Of a stretch of DNA of 64,000 nucleotides, positions 10,363 through 21,832 are shown in pieces. How positions within the stretch are numbered: the first letter of the stretch is position 1; the number at the start of each line of letters is the position of its first letter. The notes beneath the pieces are model-generated. The model made no database searches. It saw only the letters and a program-made list of their open reading frames with translations, and was not told the DNA's origin. The DNA is from Tranzscheliella williamsii. Taxonomy: Eukaryota; Basidiomycota; Ustilaginomycetes; Ustilaginales; Ustilaginaceae. Location: assembly GCA_023212725.1 (NCBI GenBank), contig JALBYF010000001.1:186001-250000 (forward strand). Reading direction: 5' to 3'. Both the position numbers and the translations under genes were made by a program.

Positions 10363-12561
10363 CTAGCGCACCGCATTACGGCCAGAACCGGGAGGCAGCG
10401 GTGGTCGAGTGGCACGGACCCGTCGGGTCGGAACGCTCGCAAATGGTTGTGCATCGTAGCGGCTAGCTGCTTTTTGCGCCATCAGATGAGGCTCACCAGC
10501 GCCGATAGAGGTCACGCTTGTCCAGCCCATCGCGTTTTGCAACCTCGCTGTTTCGTCTTCAATGATCCTGGTTGCGGGTGTGCCAACCACAACTTCGTCC
10601 CACCGCCCAGACAGCCACTGTGATGGCAAATTGCGAGACGACACTTTCGAGTGTCCCTCGTGGCGGCTATGTATGGCTTCAAAGGTCTGGCCATGGACGG
10701 CAAACCGAGGGGCCGGCGTAGGTGAGCCCTCGATGGCTGTGTCGTGGACCGCCTTCATTGCCTGTGGAACAAACTGAGGTGTGGGGGGCAGTCCAGTGTA
10801 CGAGGCTGAACTTCGGCGAGACTCTTCGCTACCGCTGCGACTCGAGCTGTCGTCCGAAGCACCATCGCGGTCATCCATCGATTTAGGCGACGAAAGTGAC
10901 AGCTTATGTACCGCCTCGGCGGCACGTCGGTAAACGGAAGGCCGAGTAGAAAATGAGCAAACCTTCTGTACATCTTTCATCGTGCTGTTGGGCGAGCCAG
11001 ATGCGTCTTGTGCGGAATGTTGGACATCACAAAGACGGCGGGCGGCGGTAGAGGCAATGGGATGCTGAGTCCAGTCAACCGATTCATCGGCCATGCATCG
11101 TCGCTCATCCGCCATACAGTCGGGAGCGTCCATCGGTGAGTAGGAACCATCGCCCTCGCAGCTGCTATTCTCCTGTTCGGAATCGGAGTAGTCCTCGTAC
11201 GACGCCGACTGATCTTGCAGGCTGGCAAATGACATCTCATCATTGGCATAGATGACTGGAGTGACGTGATCGAAGGTAGCCGTCTGCGGCTGAAGGTGCG
11301 CCGAGGCCGCCTGTGGCTTATGCGTAGGCACATGGCGGACGACCTCGGCTACGGCGTGCGCCTGGGCAGCCCGTGCGGCCTCCCGCATAGCATGTTGTTC
11401 CAGCTGTTGCTCGCGTGAAGCGGCGGCGACAGCGGCCTTCTCGGCCTGTCGTGCAGCTTGGGTTTCGGCAGCAACACGCCGGGCCTTCTCTTGACGAGAC
11501 TTGACCTCGGCAGCGGTTGCAGTCAGACGGTCGACGTTGTGGAGCATTCCACGAAGCTCAGAGATGGAGCAGCGTGCCTCAGCGCGGAAGGTGAACACGC
11601 GCTTGAGAACAGAATTGATGCCTTCAGAGATGGGAAGAATCTCCTTGAGGAAGTCGGGATTGCGGAGGTATTCACGAAACGTCTCGTCGGCTGGGCAGGC
11701 TTGCTTCCAAGGATTGCGACCGCATATGAGGTTGACCAGAATGACGCCAAGGGACCAGACATCGTTGGCAGCGGTATTATAGTTGGACAAACGACGTGTG
11801 ATGCCGCCCTGGCACTCGGGTCCCATGTAGAAAGTGCTGCCACATCCAAAGTCGGAGCTGATCTTCTCGCCGGTGGCCAGACCAAAGTCGGCCAACACAA
11901 CCTTAGCTCCACCTTGCAGACATAGAATATTTTCTGGCTTCAAGTCACGATGGTAGATACCCATGCGATGGCAGTATTCAACGGCATCAAGGATCTGATC
12001 AAAGACGTCGCGAATCAGAGCATCCATGTCGCGTCGTTGGGGTGAGAAGGCCTGGTCAATCTCCTCACCCGTGACGGGACACCGGGCTGATGCGGTGGGA
12101 CGAGGCGTTGATGGAATCAGGTATCGCTGCGTCTCTGTGATCATGCTGAAAAGATCGCCGTCGGGGCAATAGTCGAGGACAACGTAGACGCAAGGATCCT
12201 CGGGGTTGTCGATGACACGATGAAGAGAGACAACGTTGGGATGGCCCGAGGCCATTGTATGCAGCATAATCTCACGTCGCTGGAAGGCGCGCTGACGACT
12301 GTCGAGGCCGACCTTGTTGAGACATTTGACGGCATAGTAGCCGCTAGCAGAGCCATGCTTGGAGGCCAGAAGCGATGCTGACGCCTGATGCTGTGACGTA
12401 GAGGCAAATGGTTGCTGATGAAGGTAGTGTGTCAAGTCCCGGGCAAGGTAGACAACGCCATAGGCTCCAAGGCCAAGAACCGAAACCAGCTCAAGACGAC
12501 CGTCAGCGATCCTGTGACCGATGAGGTTTTTGTGCTGCTGATTCGCGCTAACTGACGACAT
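10363..12561 (-). CDS. serine/threonine protein kinase, Ran1/Pat1-Ksp1-like
   Basis: 732 residues from ATG 12561 (MSSVSANQQ). The frame is open further upstream, but only from a GTG. The kinase domain occupies about residues 20-345. It shows the glycine loop GLGAYGVV (30-37), the VAIK-type lysine in YYAVK (K79), a Glu in the C-helix (E97), HRDLKPEN (catalytic D206), DFG (225-227) and a divergent MGPE in place of APE. The long insert between strands 2 and 3 (STSQHQASAS) and the DNDVW-like WSLGVILVNLICGRNPW block fit the fungal Ran1/Pat1/Vhs1/Ksp1 group, which links nutrient state to growth versus sexual development. The C-terminal 380 residues are low-complexity: an Ala/Gln/Glu coiled region, then acidic and Ser-rich stretches. 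The exact orthologue is uncertain. Confidence 0.85.
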   Translation of the reverse strand: MSSVSANQQHKNLIGHRIADGRLELVSVLGLGAYGVVYLARDLTHYLHQQPFASTSQHQASASLLASKHGSASGYYAVKCLNKVGLDSRQRAFQRREIMLHTMASGHPNVVSLHRVIDNPEDPCVYVVLDYCPDGDLFSMITETQRYLIPSTPRPTASARCPVTGEEIDQAFSPQRRDMDALIRDVFDQILDAVEYCHRMGIYHRDLKPENILCLQGGAKVVLADFGLATGEKISSDFGCGSTFYMGPECQGGITRRLSNYNTAANDVWSLGVILVNLICGRNPWKQACPADETFREYLRNPDFLKEILPISEGINSVLKRVFTFRAEARCSISELRGMLHNVDRLTATAAEVKSRQEKARRVAAETQAARQAEKAAVAAASREQQLEQHAMREAARAAQAHAVAEVVRHVPTHKPQAASAHLQPQTATFDHVTPVIYANDEMSFASLQDQSASYEDYSDSEQENSSCEGDGSYSPMDAPDCMADERRCMADESVDWTQHPIASTAARRLCDVQHSAQDASGSPNSTMKDVQKVCSFSTRPSVYRRAAEAVHKLSLSSPKSMDDRDGASDDSSSRSGSEESRRSSASYTGLPPTPQFVPQAMKAVHDTAIEGSPTPAPRFAVHGQTFEAIHSRHEGHSKVSSRNLPSQWLSGRWDEVVVGTPATRIIEDETARLQNAMGWTSVTSIGAGEPHLMAQKAASRYDAQPFASVPTRRVRATRPPLPPGSGRNAVR

Positions 12562-15500
12562 AGTGTCAATGCTTTTCTGCGAGAGCAGCCAAACGGGAAT
12601 GTGCCGCTCAGAATGGTGCCCAGCTGATAGTGTCACCTAGATCGAGGCAGGTGCCGAGCGGGTAAGGCAGGGCCGCCTTGCGGAACAGAGGGCGCTGTCG
12701 ATGCTGGTCTGAAATTGTCCGAGGTTGGCAGCCTGTTGACCCTGTGTGTACACGCTTGCGGTTGCAGTTGAATGAGAGATCAGAATAAATCGCTAATGCG
12801 ACAATGCAAGCGCGGTCAGATTCGATGGTATTCGCCGTACGAAAGATCGGTAAAAAGAGAGAGTGTAATGGCGAGAGCTGGCAAGGCCCGTTGCAGTTGG
12901 GGCGGTGATATAGGCGGCGAACGAGAGAGCAAGGACGGCGAAGACGATAGAGTTGATGGAGAAGAGCGTACGAGGCGGCGGCTAATAGCGAAGGGTTGAA
13001 AGGGGAGTTGGAATAGACAGTTGAGCGGGTCGGAGAGGATTATGAAGGAAGTCGAGACTACGCTACCTTACTCATACTTCAGCAGCTTGCCTGAGCCTTG
13101 TCGCGCGTCAGGAGCGTATGAGTATGAGCCCTTGGCTCCGCTTTTTCCCTGGTCTGGCTTCCTCTCGCCTAGCGCAGGTTTCCGGTTGTTGGCTCAGCTT
13201 GACCGGGTGCCGAGTGAAGCGATGGGGGCATGAAGAACCGCAAGCCGAATGCAGCAAACAATACAGGTCAGCTGGGTGTGGATGGCGGGCGGGATCGATG
13301 CAGCCCAGGCGAGGGGCAGGAAAAGGTACCGAGCCTGGGATGGCAACGATCTCGATGGAAAGCGCCAGCTTCCAGCAGGCTAGGCTAGCTAAGGTTTGCT
13401 ACCAAGGCCGCTGGATCAGGAAGGTCGCCCAAGCATTCGGGCAGGGAATCCAAGCAAAGCAAGCGGCTGACAAGCAAAGGCAAGCGATGAGACAGGCGAG
13501 CGTGGTTTCATGCGATGGTTGAGAAAGGGGGGAAAATCCAGAGATGCTGACTGACTGGATTTGGCAAGATCGGAGTGGCCGTCGCGACACTTCATTGTGC
13601 TGTCGTCGGGTGCGGTGTTGTGTTATTGCAACCGCGCGTCGATGGATGCGGAATTTGGGCATTATCTCAGAGAGAAATTCGAAATCGAACACGGATCTGG
13701 CATGCGGTGTGGGAAAATAATGCGTCAGAGAGGGCTCGAGGTGACTGCTCTGGCGTAGACTACCTGCATATGCGCAACTGCACTGCAACTCTGTATTGCC
13801 CTTCCGCATCTGGGTGCTACTAGCTGTTCCCGTCTAAAGCAACGCCTAGCACGGCTGTCCGATCCTTACAACCAACCTGAAATGGTGACTTCACTTTTTC
13901 GGACGCGGAGATCAACACTGCTGACCTCAACATGCCTGATGCCGTTGCGTAACGGCGTGTAATGACGAAGACGGCCGACAGAATGGCTGCCCTCGCCTGG
14001 GCTACATGCCAACCTAGACGTAATAAATGCCAGTCGACACTTCGATTCCACCTCAATAGCTGGTACATGTCGTCAGGGCGGTTTCTTTTCTTCCCAGACT
14101 CAGTGTTCTCCGAAGCTTTCTGACAGCTGCGGTCGGCGTAACTTTGCAGCACCCACCCGACCCTGCTATCCAATGAGCTAATCCTTTATTGTGATTATAT
14201 CGATGAGGGAAGCAGAATCACACCTTGGAATGCTTTGTTGGCACGCGCTTTTGAACGTTGTCATCGTCGATGCCGATGGTTGCAACGCGACGTTCCGTCT
14301 CGCTCCTTCACCACCTCCTCCCAAGGGCATGACGTTGTGTTGTAGCCAGTCCGCCCGGGTTGAGCGATGCATCCGGTGTAGCAGATACGTTCTCGCCATC
14401 GGCTTGGTCGTCCGTCAAAAGAAGACAATGGGGAAGCAAGGGGCTTTACGATGATCGCGTAAGAACCAGGCATCCGTTTCTAATATGTCCACATACGAGC
14501 CGGCCAGGCGCATATACCTGACGAGGAGTGAAGCAGCTAGACGGCTCGATTGGGCAACAGCTCCTACATTGGCGGTGAAAGGAACAGGCGGGCCTTAGGG
14601 CTTGGATTCGTTGCGTGTCGCGTAAATGAACCCCGTGCTTTTCGGATTCATATAATCAGTTACGAGTAGACGCTTTCGAGCCACACCACTATAGCTTCGA
14701 TCGCCGCGCCGACGCACCTTGGCAACGCAGCAGCCTGACCGGCACAGCTGTGGTATCAAGCGAGGTGCAGGTCAGCCGCGTTCCCTCATGGAATGGAGCT
14801 GCTTTCGGCACATTGATAGCGCGTGGGGCAGAAAGGAGGGACGGCACCACATCGAGTGGAGATTTGGATTTGGCCGGCGAGAACCCCTTGCATGCCAGTG
14901 CCATTGTAGATACTGAAGTTGGCGAGATCAGGGCGGCACAGCACGCAGAGCGAACGAAATGGTCCTCGCGGACGCTGGCTAGAGCAGAAACGGAGCAGGT
15001 TGACCGCCACCTTCAAGATGTGTAGCAGAGATCGCCCCTGGGATCGCATGGGGGTGGCAGGTAACGTAGCATCACGTAATTTGCTGCAGTGGAAATGCAC
15101 AACCCGACAAAACGTGTTCTACCGAGGCGTAAGAGCAGCCATATGGATGAGAGCATGAGGCGCGCCATCATCGCGCTCAGAGATAGCCTGGGCTCGCTTA
15201 AGCACACTTTCCAAGTGGCATGAAAACTCAAGTCCCTCAGAACGAAACCCGAAACCCCTTTTTCGATCGCTGCCAACTCTGCCTTATGCCTCCGCCACGA
15301 TCGGCGCGCTGATAGTTGAAAACATAAGGGAAATTGATGATACAAGCGCCGCGCCTACGCGATCTACTAACATGTCCCCTTCCCCCGATTCGCAAGCCGA
15401 GGCACAAAAAGCACATCTCCCGATATTTGATGTCCGTGCAAATGAGGTCCTTCAGCTTCCCCCGTCAATGAACGGCTGCTCAATGACCTGCTTTGAAAGG

Positions 15501-17850
15501 CTGTTGGCTTCATAAGAGGCGTCTCGTGACAGTGCTGTAACTCTTACCTATACATTAGCCCAACAGGCCTGTGATCGCACGGGCTTGAGGAGCACGTCTA
15601 TGTAGTTTTTGCAAGAGCTCAGCCCACAACATCCGCCGGCGTCCAGAGCCGCATCACTTTTGTTGCATAGCCAAGCTCACGCTTCATCCATCTAGCCAGC
15701 GCGAAGAAGAAGCAACGTCAAAGATTTTTAGCATTTGCCAGCAAATACGTTTGTGCATACCGGTGGAAAGTGGCGCCGTTAGTACACTTGTTGCGCTTTC
15801 CCGGAAAGCGAATCCTCAAGGTTTGCACTATTGTCTTTATGTCGATCAGCGATGGCTCGGCGCCACGGCCTAACGGAACCAGACCGCGCAACAAATAATT
15901 CATGGGGAATGCATTCTACCAGCCACACAGCAAATCAGCCAAGCCCTCTCAAAATGTTGTGCACAATAAAAGTCTCCTTGCAGATCGTTGCAGTCCCAAG
16001 CCATCGCCAAATCCGCCTTTTCATCCCTCTTTGATCGAGTGCCGAGGCATGTCAGAGCAGCTTTTTACTCGATGTTCGCAAATCAATATGGCTTTCGCCG
16101 CGGCCAGGTCGGGTTCCACCGCATCTCGGCCTCCGTTCCTTTGTTCAACAGGACAAGAGCAGAGTCGAAACCGCATGGCCGACGAATTTATGATGACGGT
16201 CCATGAGTTTGTTAGATCGGAGCAAGCCACGAACCTTCTTTGCCCCTGGCTGGGACTTTTTTTTGAAGATTCAAACAGAGGTTCAGCTACACGTGTCGGT
16301 TCACTTCTGGGTAGCTGCACGGATCGGACTGCTAAGTAAGTTGTCCTTGACCATCGCGACCGGGCCGGGCCGACCAGACTGCAAGGCTAAGGCTAGCTCA
16401 GCAACCATAGCGTAGGTTTCAGCAACCTGGGCAAGCAGTGCATAACACGGCTCTTGAACTACCGCTCGTCAGTGTGTGGATTCGGGACTAAGGTGCATGG
16501 AAGTACAGTTGAAAGACCGCCACACTAGGGTGCATTCGGAGTTGCAAGCAGCGACCCAATTTCGCGATGAGAGTTTAGCACTGAGTTTGTCGGAAGTCTG
16601 ATTAGGTCCTGTTCCGTCCCGGCTTCTTGCTTGACTTGATCTGACTGCCAAACTGCCCGATCGGGGCGGCTGATCGTGGCGATACTCGACGAAGCCCGCC
16701 AGTTGTCTCCGCCGAGCGACCGACGCCCTTCTCCCTTGGAGCCCTGAAAGTCATCGTTGCAGTCCCAAGTACACCTTCGCGCGGAGCCGGCCGACCTTCG
16801 CAACTGCTGCTGAGCATGGTGTGGCTGCTGAGCATGGTGCGATTTGTGCAAGGCGTTGCTGTGCACTGGTCAATACGAGCTTACCTTTCTGGCTGCAAAG
16901 TCACGTACGGGTTTGGCACTTGTCCACGGAGCCTACTTTTCACATAACCGGAAAACGGACAGGAGTCGAGCAGTTGCTGGGTTTCGAGCAAGTTCCATGC
17001 CAGTGGCCGTCAAGCCTCGTGCACGTAAGGCGAATATAGTTTTGGCTACCAGTACCTCGCTTCATCGGCCCTCCAAGATACTTCCCGCGTCTATTCACAA
17101 TGCCAAGCTCAGTTCTGAGCCATCTGCAGCAAGCAGCGGCCATACGTTCCAACATGCATCCTTTCCTGTAGCCTCACCTTATGTGGCGCAACCCAGCTCG
17201 ACTCCTTCGTTAGAGACGCGCCGTTCGACGCTGTTGTGTGATCCACCATTTTGCAATTGCACTCCACCATTGAGTTTGGAGGATGCCCGCTCAACTCCTG
17301 ACATAACATGGCGAGGCACGAGACCCGTAGCCGTCAATAGGAGAAGGCCATTCCCGCCCACCGTGCATGCAGAAATTCGTTTCCGCCATTCACCTTGCTC
17401 ACGCTCTGGCCCGAGTAGGGCTTTCACTGAGATCTCGACGCTCGCATCCCGTCAGCCTTGCGCACCTCTCAGCAAGCCACGTCGGGACGTTGCATCGAAA
17501 TGAACACGTAACTTGTCTGCACATTGGACAATGCAACCACACATTCGGTCAGACAGCAGAGGTAGACGCCACAACCAGCGGACTTATGTTGTAGTGTGCC
17601 TGCCTTCCGAGCTGTGCGCCAGGCTGAGCAGCCAGCAGCACGCCTGCTCAAGGTCGGGAACCAATATGGGAACGGCCAGGGGCTTCTGCAGGCGGAGCCA
17701 CGACTTCTTCGCCGCAGCCACCGGATCGGATCTGTTGCAGATGGCTTCCGAACCTACAATGCTTGGTTGCGACCCTGAGAGATAAGTTAAGCTAGCTATA
17801 TTTAGTGCTAGCAGGCAAGCAGAAGCGCAGCTGGACTTCTTCTGGTGGCG
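12562..17850. other. 5.3 kb gene-poor gap
   Basis: The largest gap in the window, between the kinase start (minus) and the Stealth gene stop (minus). The first kilobase should be the kinase promoter. I read both strands and found only short open frames (the longest about 219 codons, 16844-17503) with no homology, biased codon use or paired splice sites. Base composition is more even than in the genes. No transposon ends, rRNA or tRNA were recognised. It could contain a non-coding RNA or a fast-evolving short secreted protein, but I cannot show one. Confidence 0.5.
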
Positions 17851-20800
17851 CTACATTTCCCACGGCCCCTTCACATGCCAGATTCGGGCAAGCCAGGAGC
17901 TCAGATTGTCGCCAACGTCGTCGGCCCACCGATCCGTGAGATCGTCGTTGAGGCAAACAAAGAGGGAACGATCCAGATTGATTTCCTCCTGGCTGTCCAG
18001 CCATGTCGCTGCTGAGGCTTTTGACTCCGTCTGCCCCTCGGCTGCTCGTTGCTCGGTGACGGACGGCTCTTGTAGGCTCTTTTCAAGCCCTGCGAAGACC
18101 TTCTGAGAGTTGGAGAGGGTTCGTAGCTGTTTGAATTCGAGTGGCGATTCTCCGAGGACATAGGAATAGCGTTGGATCAAGGCGACAGCGAAGTGCCTCA
18201 GGGCGGTGCCGGTCGCGAACCCAGAGCTCGAGAGGACGCAGTCGACGGAAAAGCACGGCGGCTCGGCATGCATGGACTTCCCTGCAGAGTCCATCTTTGC
18301 CGCAGGAACAAGGCGGCTCCAGGAAGTGGAAAGTGGGAGGTGGGGAACTTGACCCATGCCAGGTTGGGCCTGACTGCGATCACCCGCGACGTAAGTGCGC
18401 TTTGCAGCGGGCAGAAACGCACCCAAGCCCTTGTCGCCGCTCCTCCCGACCAGATGCTGGATGAGACAATCTCCGCAGCCAGTGTCTACAAAGGCGAAGT
18501 GTCGAAAGACTTGGTCCCATGTGGTGCGGCTTCCAGGTGTGGGAACTTGGAAAGGCCTGAGCATGCAGCTGTCCATATCGAGCGTGCACAGTGGGCGCCC
18601 GTTCCTTGCATCAGTCCAGGGATCCCTCGGGATGACCGTGGGATCGAAAGCATCATCCCGCACGTGGTTGTGCTCTGCGTCGTTTCGAGGCACTGCACGA
18701 CGAGGGTCGATGGTGATCTGACGGCGGCCCCCTGGCTGTGTAACTGTGTCGCCCCACTGGCGAGCTACGACAGGCGGATTCAATAGCGGTCCGAGTGGAT
18801 AGCCATCTTGAGAAGAGAAAGCATACCTTGTCTTGAGAGGCACCGGCCATCCCGCCCTGACCAGCGCTGCGTTGGCCTCTCTTCTGGCTAGCGTGGTTCG
18901 CTTGGGCAGTGTGACATGGACTACAGCGCGTTCGAAGGCGGCACTGTCCGTGCTCCTGTGCGCGGCAGCTTCGGCTTGCGCTTCCGACAATCCCATCTCT
19001 CTGAGCGCGAGCGTCCATTCGGACTTTGAGACGGTCCCGTCTCCATCCGCGTCCATTCTGAGGACGAAGAAGCTCCACAGCAGCGCTTCCCGATGTCTTT
19101 CCATCGTATTGTAGTAGACCAAGAAGTGCGACACGATGCTGTTGCCACTGCTTCTGAACCGGTGCATGCCCGTTTCGGCGTGCTCATGGGCCCACATCAG
19201 CCTGGCCTCCTGCAAGAGCGGTTTGGAAAAGCTCTTGTGGACGTGGTGAATGTAGGGTCTTTTGCGCGCGCCGTACCGCCGGTCCAAAAGCCAGTTGGTG
19301 TACGACAGTGACGACCATTCGCCGTCCGATGGCGCCGGGGACTCTTTGCCCTCCACCAGCAGGTTCGGGTCGATGCGAAAGACCGGTCCGTAGAGCGGCG
19401 TGACCACGTCGGAGACGCTAGCGTCATCGAAAAAGAAGAAATCGTCGTTGGCATAGATGAAGTTGTCGGCCAGACCGGGCTCGTCGCCCACCATCGCCTC
19501 GACAGCCATCGAGTTGAAAGTTGGCAGCGCTAAGCGACGATAGTCGAGGGTTTGCTGCACCTCGTCTGCAGTGTCGGGTGCTGCCAAGTCCCAGCTGGCC
19601 TTGAACGAATTCCAATCGTGATGGAGCCGGATCAGCGGTGAGGCCAAGGGGTCGTCAGACGCGGAGGCAGGACTTTTGGCAGGCTCTTCGGCCGCTTCAC
19701 CAGCGAGTACCACGTTGGGGAGGTGGGTAGCCAGCCACGCGGGCACCTGTCCCGCGCGGACCTGCCCGTCGTGGGTGACGAAGCGGTCCGAGCGGAGCCC
19801 TTGCGCGCGCTGCAGCTCGGATGGCAGCCCGTAGAATCCTTCCGGCCGCTGCGAGCTTGACCGCGGGGGGGTATTGCCGTCACCGCGTCGCAACCACGCC
19901 GCGACCCTCTGCAGGCGTGCTTTGAAGCCGTTGTGTGCGCCTGGCCCGTCACGCCCGCGTGCACTTGGCTGGGCATCGAGCGGGGCGGAATAGTCCGGCG
20001 AGACGATGTGGATCGACCGGAGGCCCTGTAGGTGCTGGGCCGCGGATCGGACGGCATATCGCAGCTCCTCGTGGTCTCGGAACCGGTTCTGCGCAGCCGC
20101 GCTTCTCTTCCGCAGCGGTGCATGGTCCGCGCCTTGCGTCGCAGAATGAGTGGGGAAGAGGTCTTTCTGGCGATACTCCTGCCACCTCCCTTCCGGCCGA
20201 TAATCGTGCAGCCATTTGGCGCTGGAATGGCGCCGGTCCGAGCCGTTGACCCAGGTGAACAGCACATCGACCGCCTTGAGATCCGGTGAGCTTGCGTACA
20301 CCTCGCCGAGCTCGTCACAGACAGCGCCCTCGCCAACCCACTTCTCGAGACAGGCGGGCGAGCTGAGCAAGGGTGCTTGTGCCGGAATTGCATACAGCCT
20401 CCTCCGTTTCAATGGCGATGGGGTCAAACCTGACAGATCGAACTTCTCATCGTGATGCAGGTGTAACGATAGAACCTCTTCAGCCGATGTTACGACGTCG
20501 GAAAGAGGAAGACCCGCGGTGGGCTCCTGCGAGCCATGGCTGTCCAGTTCGGCGCTGGCAGAGCCGTAAATGCGCTCCTGTGCGCTTGCAGAATTCCGGA
20601 GGACGCTGTAGGCCACGAAGCCCAATGTGGAAACGACGATAAGCGCAATCAAGGCGCCGCGACGTCGCCGTTTATCGTTAGGGGCACAGCTGCTGCGCTT
20701 CGCAAGGAAGCGCGGCATTGAGAAGAGCGGGAGAGGCGCATTCCCCCTACGGTGACGATCTAGATGCGTGCTGACGCCGTACTTGTCGTTGAGATCTTCC

Positions 20801-20973
20801 TCGCTATAGCTGATGGGGACGTCGATGCGCATCGTGCTGCTTTCCGGAATGTATCTGTCATCGCCGAGCGAAGGCGTCGAGCCCTGGGACGGCGAGCTGG
20901 TGGAGTAGATGTGCTCTTCATGGCGGCCGAGCAGAGCCATACGAACCTCATCTTGCGAGTGGCGGGCTGGCAT
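17851..20973 (-). CDS. Stealth-family phosphotransferase (Xpt1 / GlcNAc-1-phosphotransferase-like), type II membrane protein
   Basis: 1040 residues from ATG 20973; the frame extends 14 codons further only to a TTG. A cytosolic tail of about 100 residues and a KRRRR stop precede one membrane span (about 106-125), giving Golgi type II topology. Stealth conserved regions are visible in order: CR1 VDVLFTWVNGSD (near 236), CR2 RFRDHEELRYAVRS (near 297), CR3 from HHVHKSF to MHRFRSSGNS (about 570-610) and CR4 VCLNDD near the C-terminus. Between CR3 and CR4 sits an EF-hand, DADGDGTVSKSE (about 639-650). Family knowledge: these enzymes transfer sugar-1-phosphate from UDP-sugars to glycans. Cryptococcus Xpt1 makes xylose-phosphate-mannose linkages and human GNPTAB tags lysosomal enzymes. 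Donor specificity here is inference. It is divergent from SEN15 across 860 bases. Confidence 0.88.
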   Translation of the reverse strand: MPARHSQDEVRMALLGRHEEHIYSTSSPSQGSTPSLGDDRYIPESSTMRIDVPISYSEEDLNDKYGVSTHLDRHRRGNAPLPLFSMPRFLAKRSSCAPNDKRRRRGALIALIVVSTLGFVAYSVLRNSASAQERIYGSASAELDSHGSQEPTAGLPLSDVVTSAEEVLSLHLHHDEKFDLSGLTPSPLKRRRLYAIPAQAPLLSSPACLEKWVGEGAVCDELGEVYASSPDLKAVDVLFTWVNGSDRRHSSAKWLHDYRPEGRWQEYRQKDLFPTHSATQGADHAPLRKRSAAAQNRFRDHEELRYAVRSAAQHLQGLRSIHIVSPDYSAPLDAQPSARGRDGPGAHNGFKARLQRVAAWLRRGDGNTPPRSSSQRPEGFYGLPSELQRAQGLRSDRFVTHDGQVRAGQVPAWLATHLPNVVLAGEAAEEPAKSPASASDDPLASPLIRLHHDWNSFKASWDLAAPDTADEVQQTLDYRRLALPTFNSMAVEAMVGDEPGLADNFIYANDDFFFFDDASVSDVVTPLYGPVFRIDPNLLVEGKESPAPSDGEWSSLSYTNWLLDRRYGARKRPYIHHVHKSFSKPLLQEARLMWAHEHAETGMHRFRSSGNSIVSHFLVYYNTMERHREALLWSFFVLRMDADGDGTVSKSEWTLALREMGLSEAQAEAAAHRSTDSAAFERAVVHVTLPKRTTLARREANAALVRAGWPVPLKTRYAFSSQDGYPLGPLLNPPVVARQWGDTVTQPGGRRQITIDPRRAVPRNDAEHNHVRDDAFDPTVIPRDPWTDARNGRPLCTLDMDSCMLRPFQVPTPGSRTTWDQVFRHFAFVDTGCGDCLIQHLVGRSGDKGLGAFLPAAKRTYVAGDRSQAQPGMGQVPHLPLSTSWSRLVPAAKMDSAGKSMHAEPPCFSVDCVLSSSGFATGTALRHFAVALIQRYSYVLGESPLEFKQLRTLSNSQKVFAGLEKSLQEPSVTEQRAAEGQTESKASAATWLDSQEEINLDRSLFVCLNDDLTDRWADDVGDNLSSWLARIWHVKGPWEM

Positions 20974-21832
20974 CTTCGATACAGCCCGACGGAGGGCGGT
21001 CAGTCGCAGATCCAACGCCTCCAGAGGCGATCACGCGGGATGTGGGTATCGCCGCAACGATATTAGGTATTACGCCTTCCGGTCGCTCCAGCGACGGCGA
21101 CAGTGGGATGAAGAGGATGATCGAGCCTCAGCCCCGCGGCTTACCCACCACGACTAGACCAAGTGATAGGTGTGTTCCACCGTCTGCTCCCACTGGTCTG
21201 TGGGCTGCATTGGAGAGGTGGGAAGGAGAGTCATGAAGGAGGAGCGGACTGCTTGACATGAAGAGCGCGGTACTTGCGCCTGAACAGGCGACCTCGTGGA
21301 CTCGGCAAGCTAGTGTGTTCGAGGCGTAAGCGGAGGGGATGTGCAGTGCTACGCCTATGGACGGCTATGCGTCGAACAGACGGACAAGAGGGCCGAATCA
21401 GCGCCATGGCTCCGGTGTTTGGGGATGCATTGAGATGTTAGTCGACCGCATGCCCCACCTCAGAAGGGACGCCTTGAGCACAGACTTGGGTGTTTTCGGC
21501 AGATGCAAGAGCCACATGTTTGAAGAAAGCGGCACGAGCCTGATAAGGATGGCTTGGTGTCTAGCGTCCTTTAAAAATGGCAGCAGGCCATCACACGACG
21601 GCGACATTCGGCTCGTTCAGCCGGCGGTCGCAAAGAGCGGAGCTTGAAAGTTCGGCAGACTGCTGCGGTATGTTAGATTATGCACCGGCCACCAACCTTT
21701 TCGAAAAAAAGCGCGAACCTCAAGCAGACGCATGGCTTCATTCGCATGCATGCATATACCTATTCCTTTGGCGGGAACGACCATCGTAGCGACCATTGTG
21801 AAGCAACGGTTGTGTGACTACCGGACACTGTG
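20974..21832. other. divergent promoter region
   Basis: 859 bases between two head-to-head start codons (Stealth protein and Sen15). No convincing TATA box near either start; a GCATGCATGCATATACC stretch with ATATA lies about 70 bases upstream of SEN15 (21746-21763). No gene is seen. Confidence 0.5.

Noticed and set aside
15372..15515. 47-residue ORF (MSPSPDSQAEAQ...) that looks coding-like
   Set aside because: Short, no signal peptide, no CAAX box for a pheromone precursor, no flanking splice signals.
16844..17503. 219-codon open frame on the plus strand in the large gap
   Set aside because: No domain, no codon bias, no splice partner and evenly mixed composition; most likely chance.
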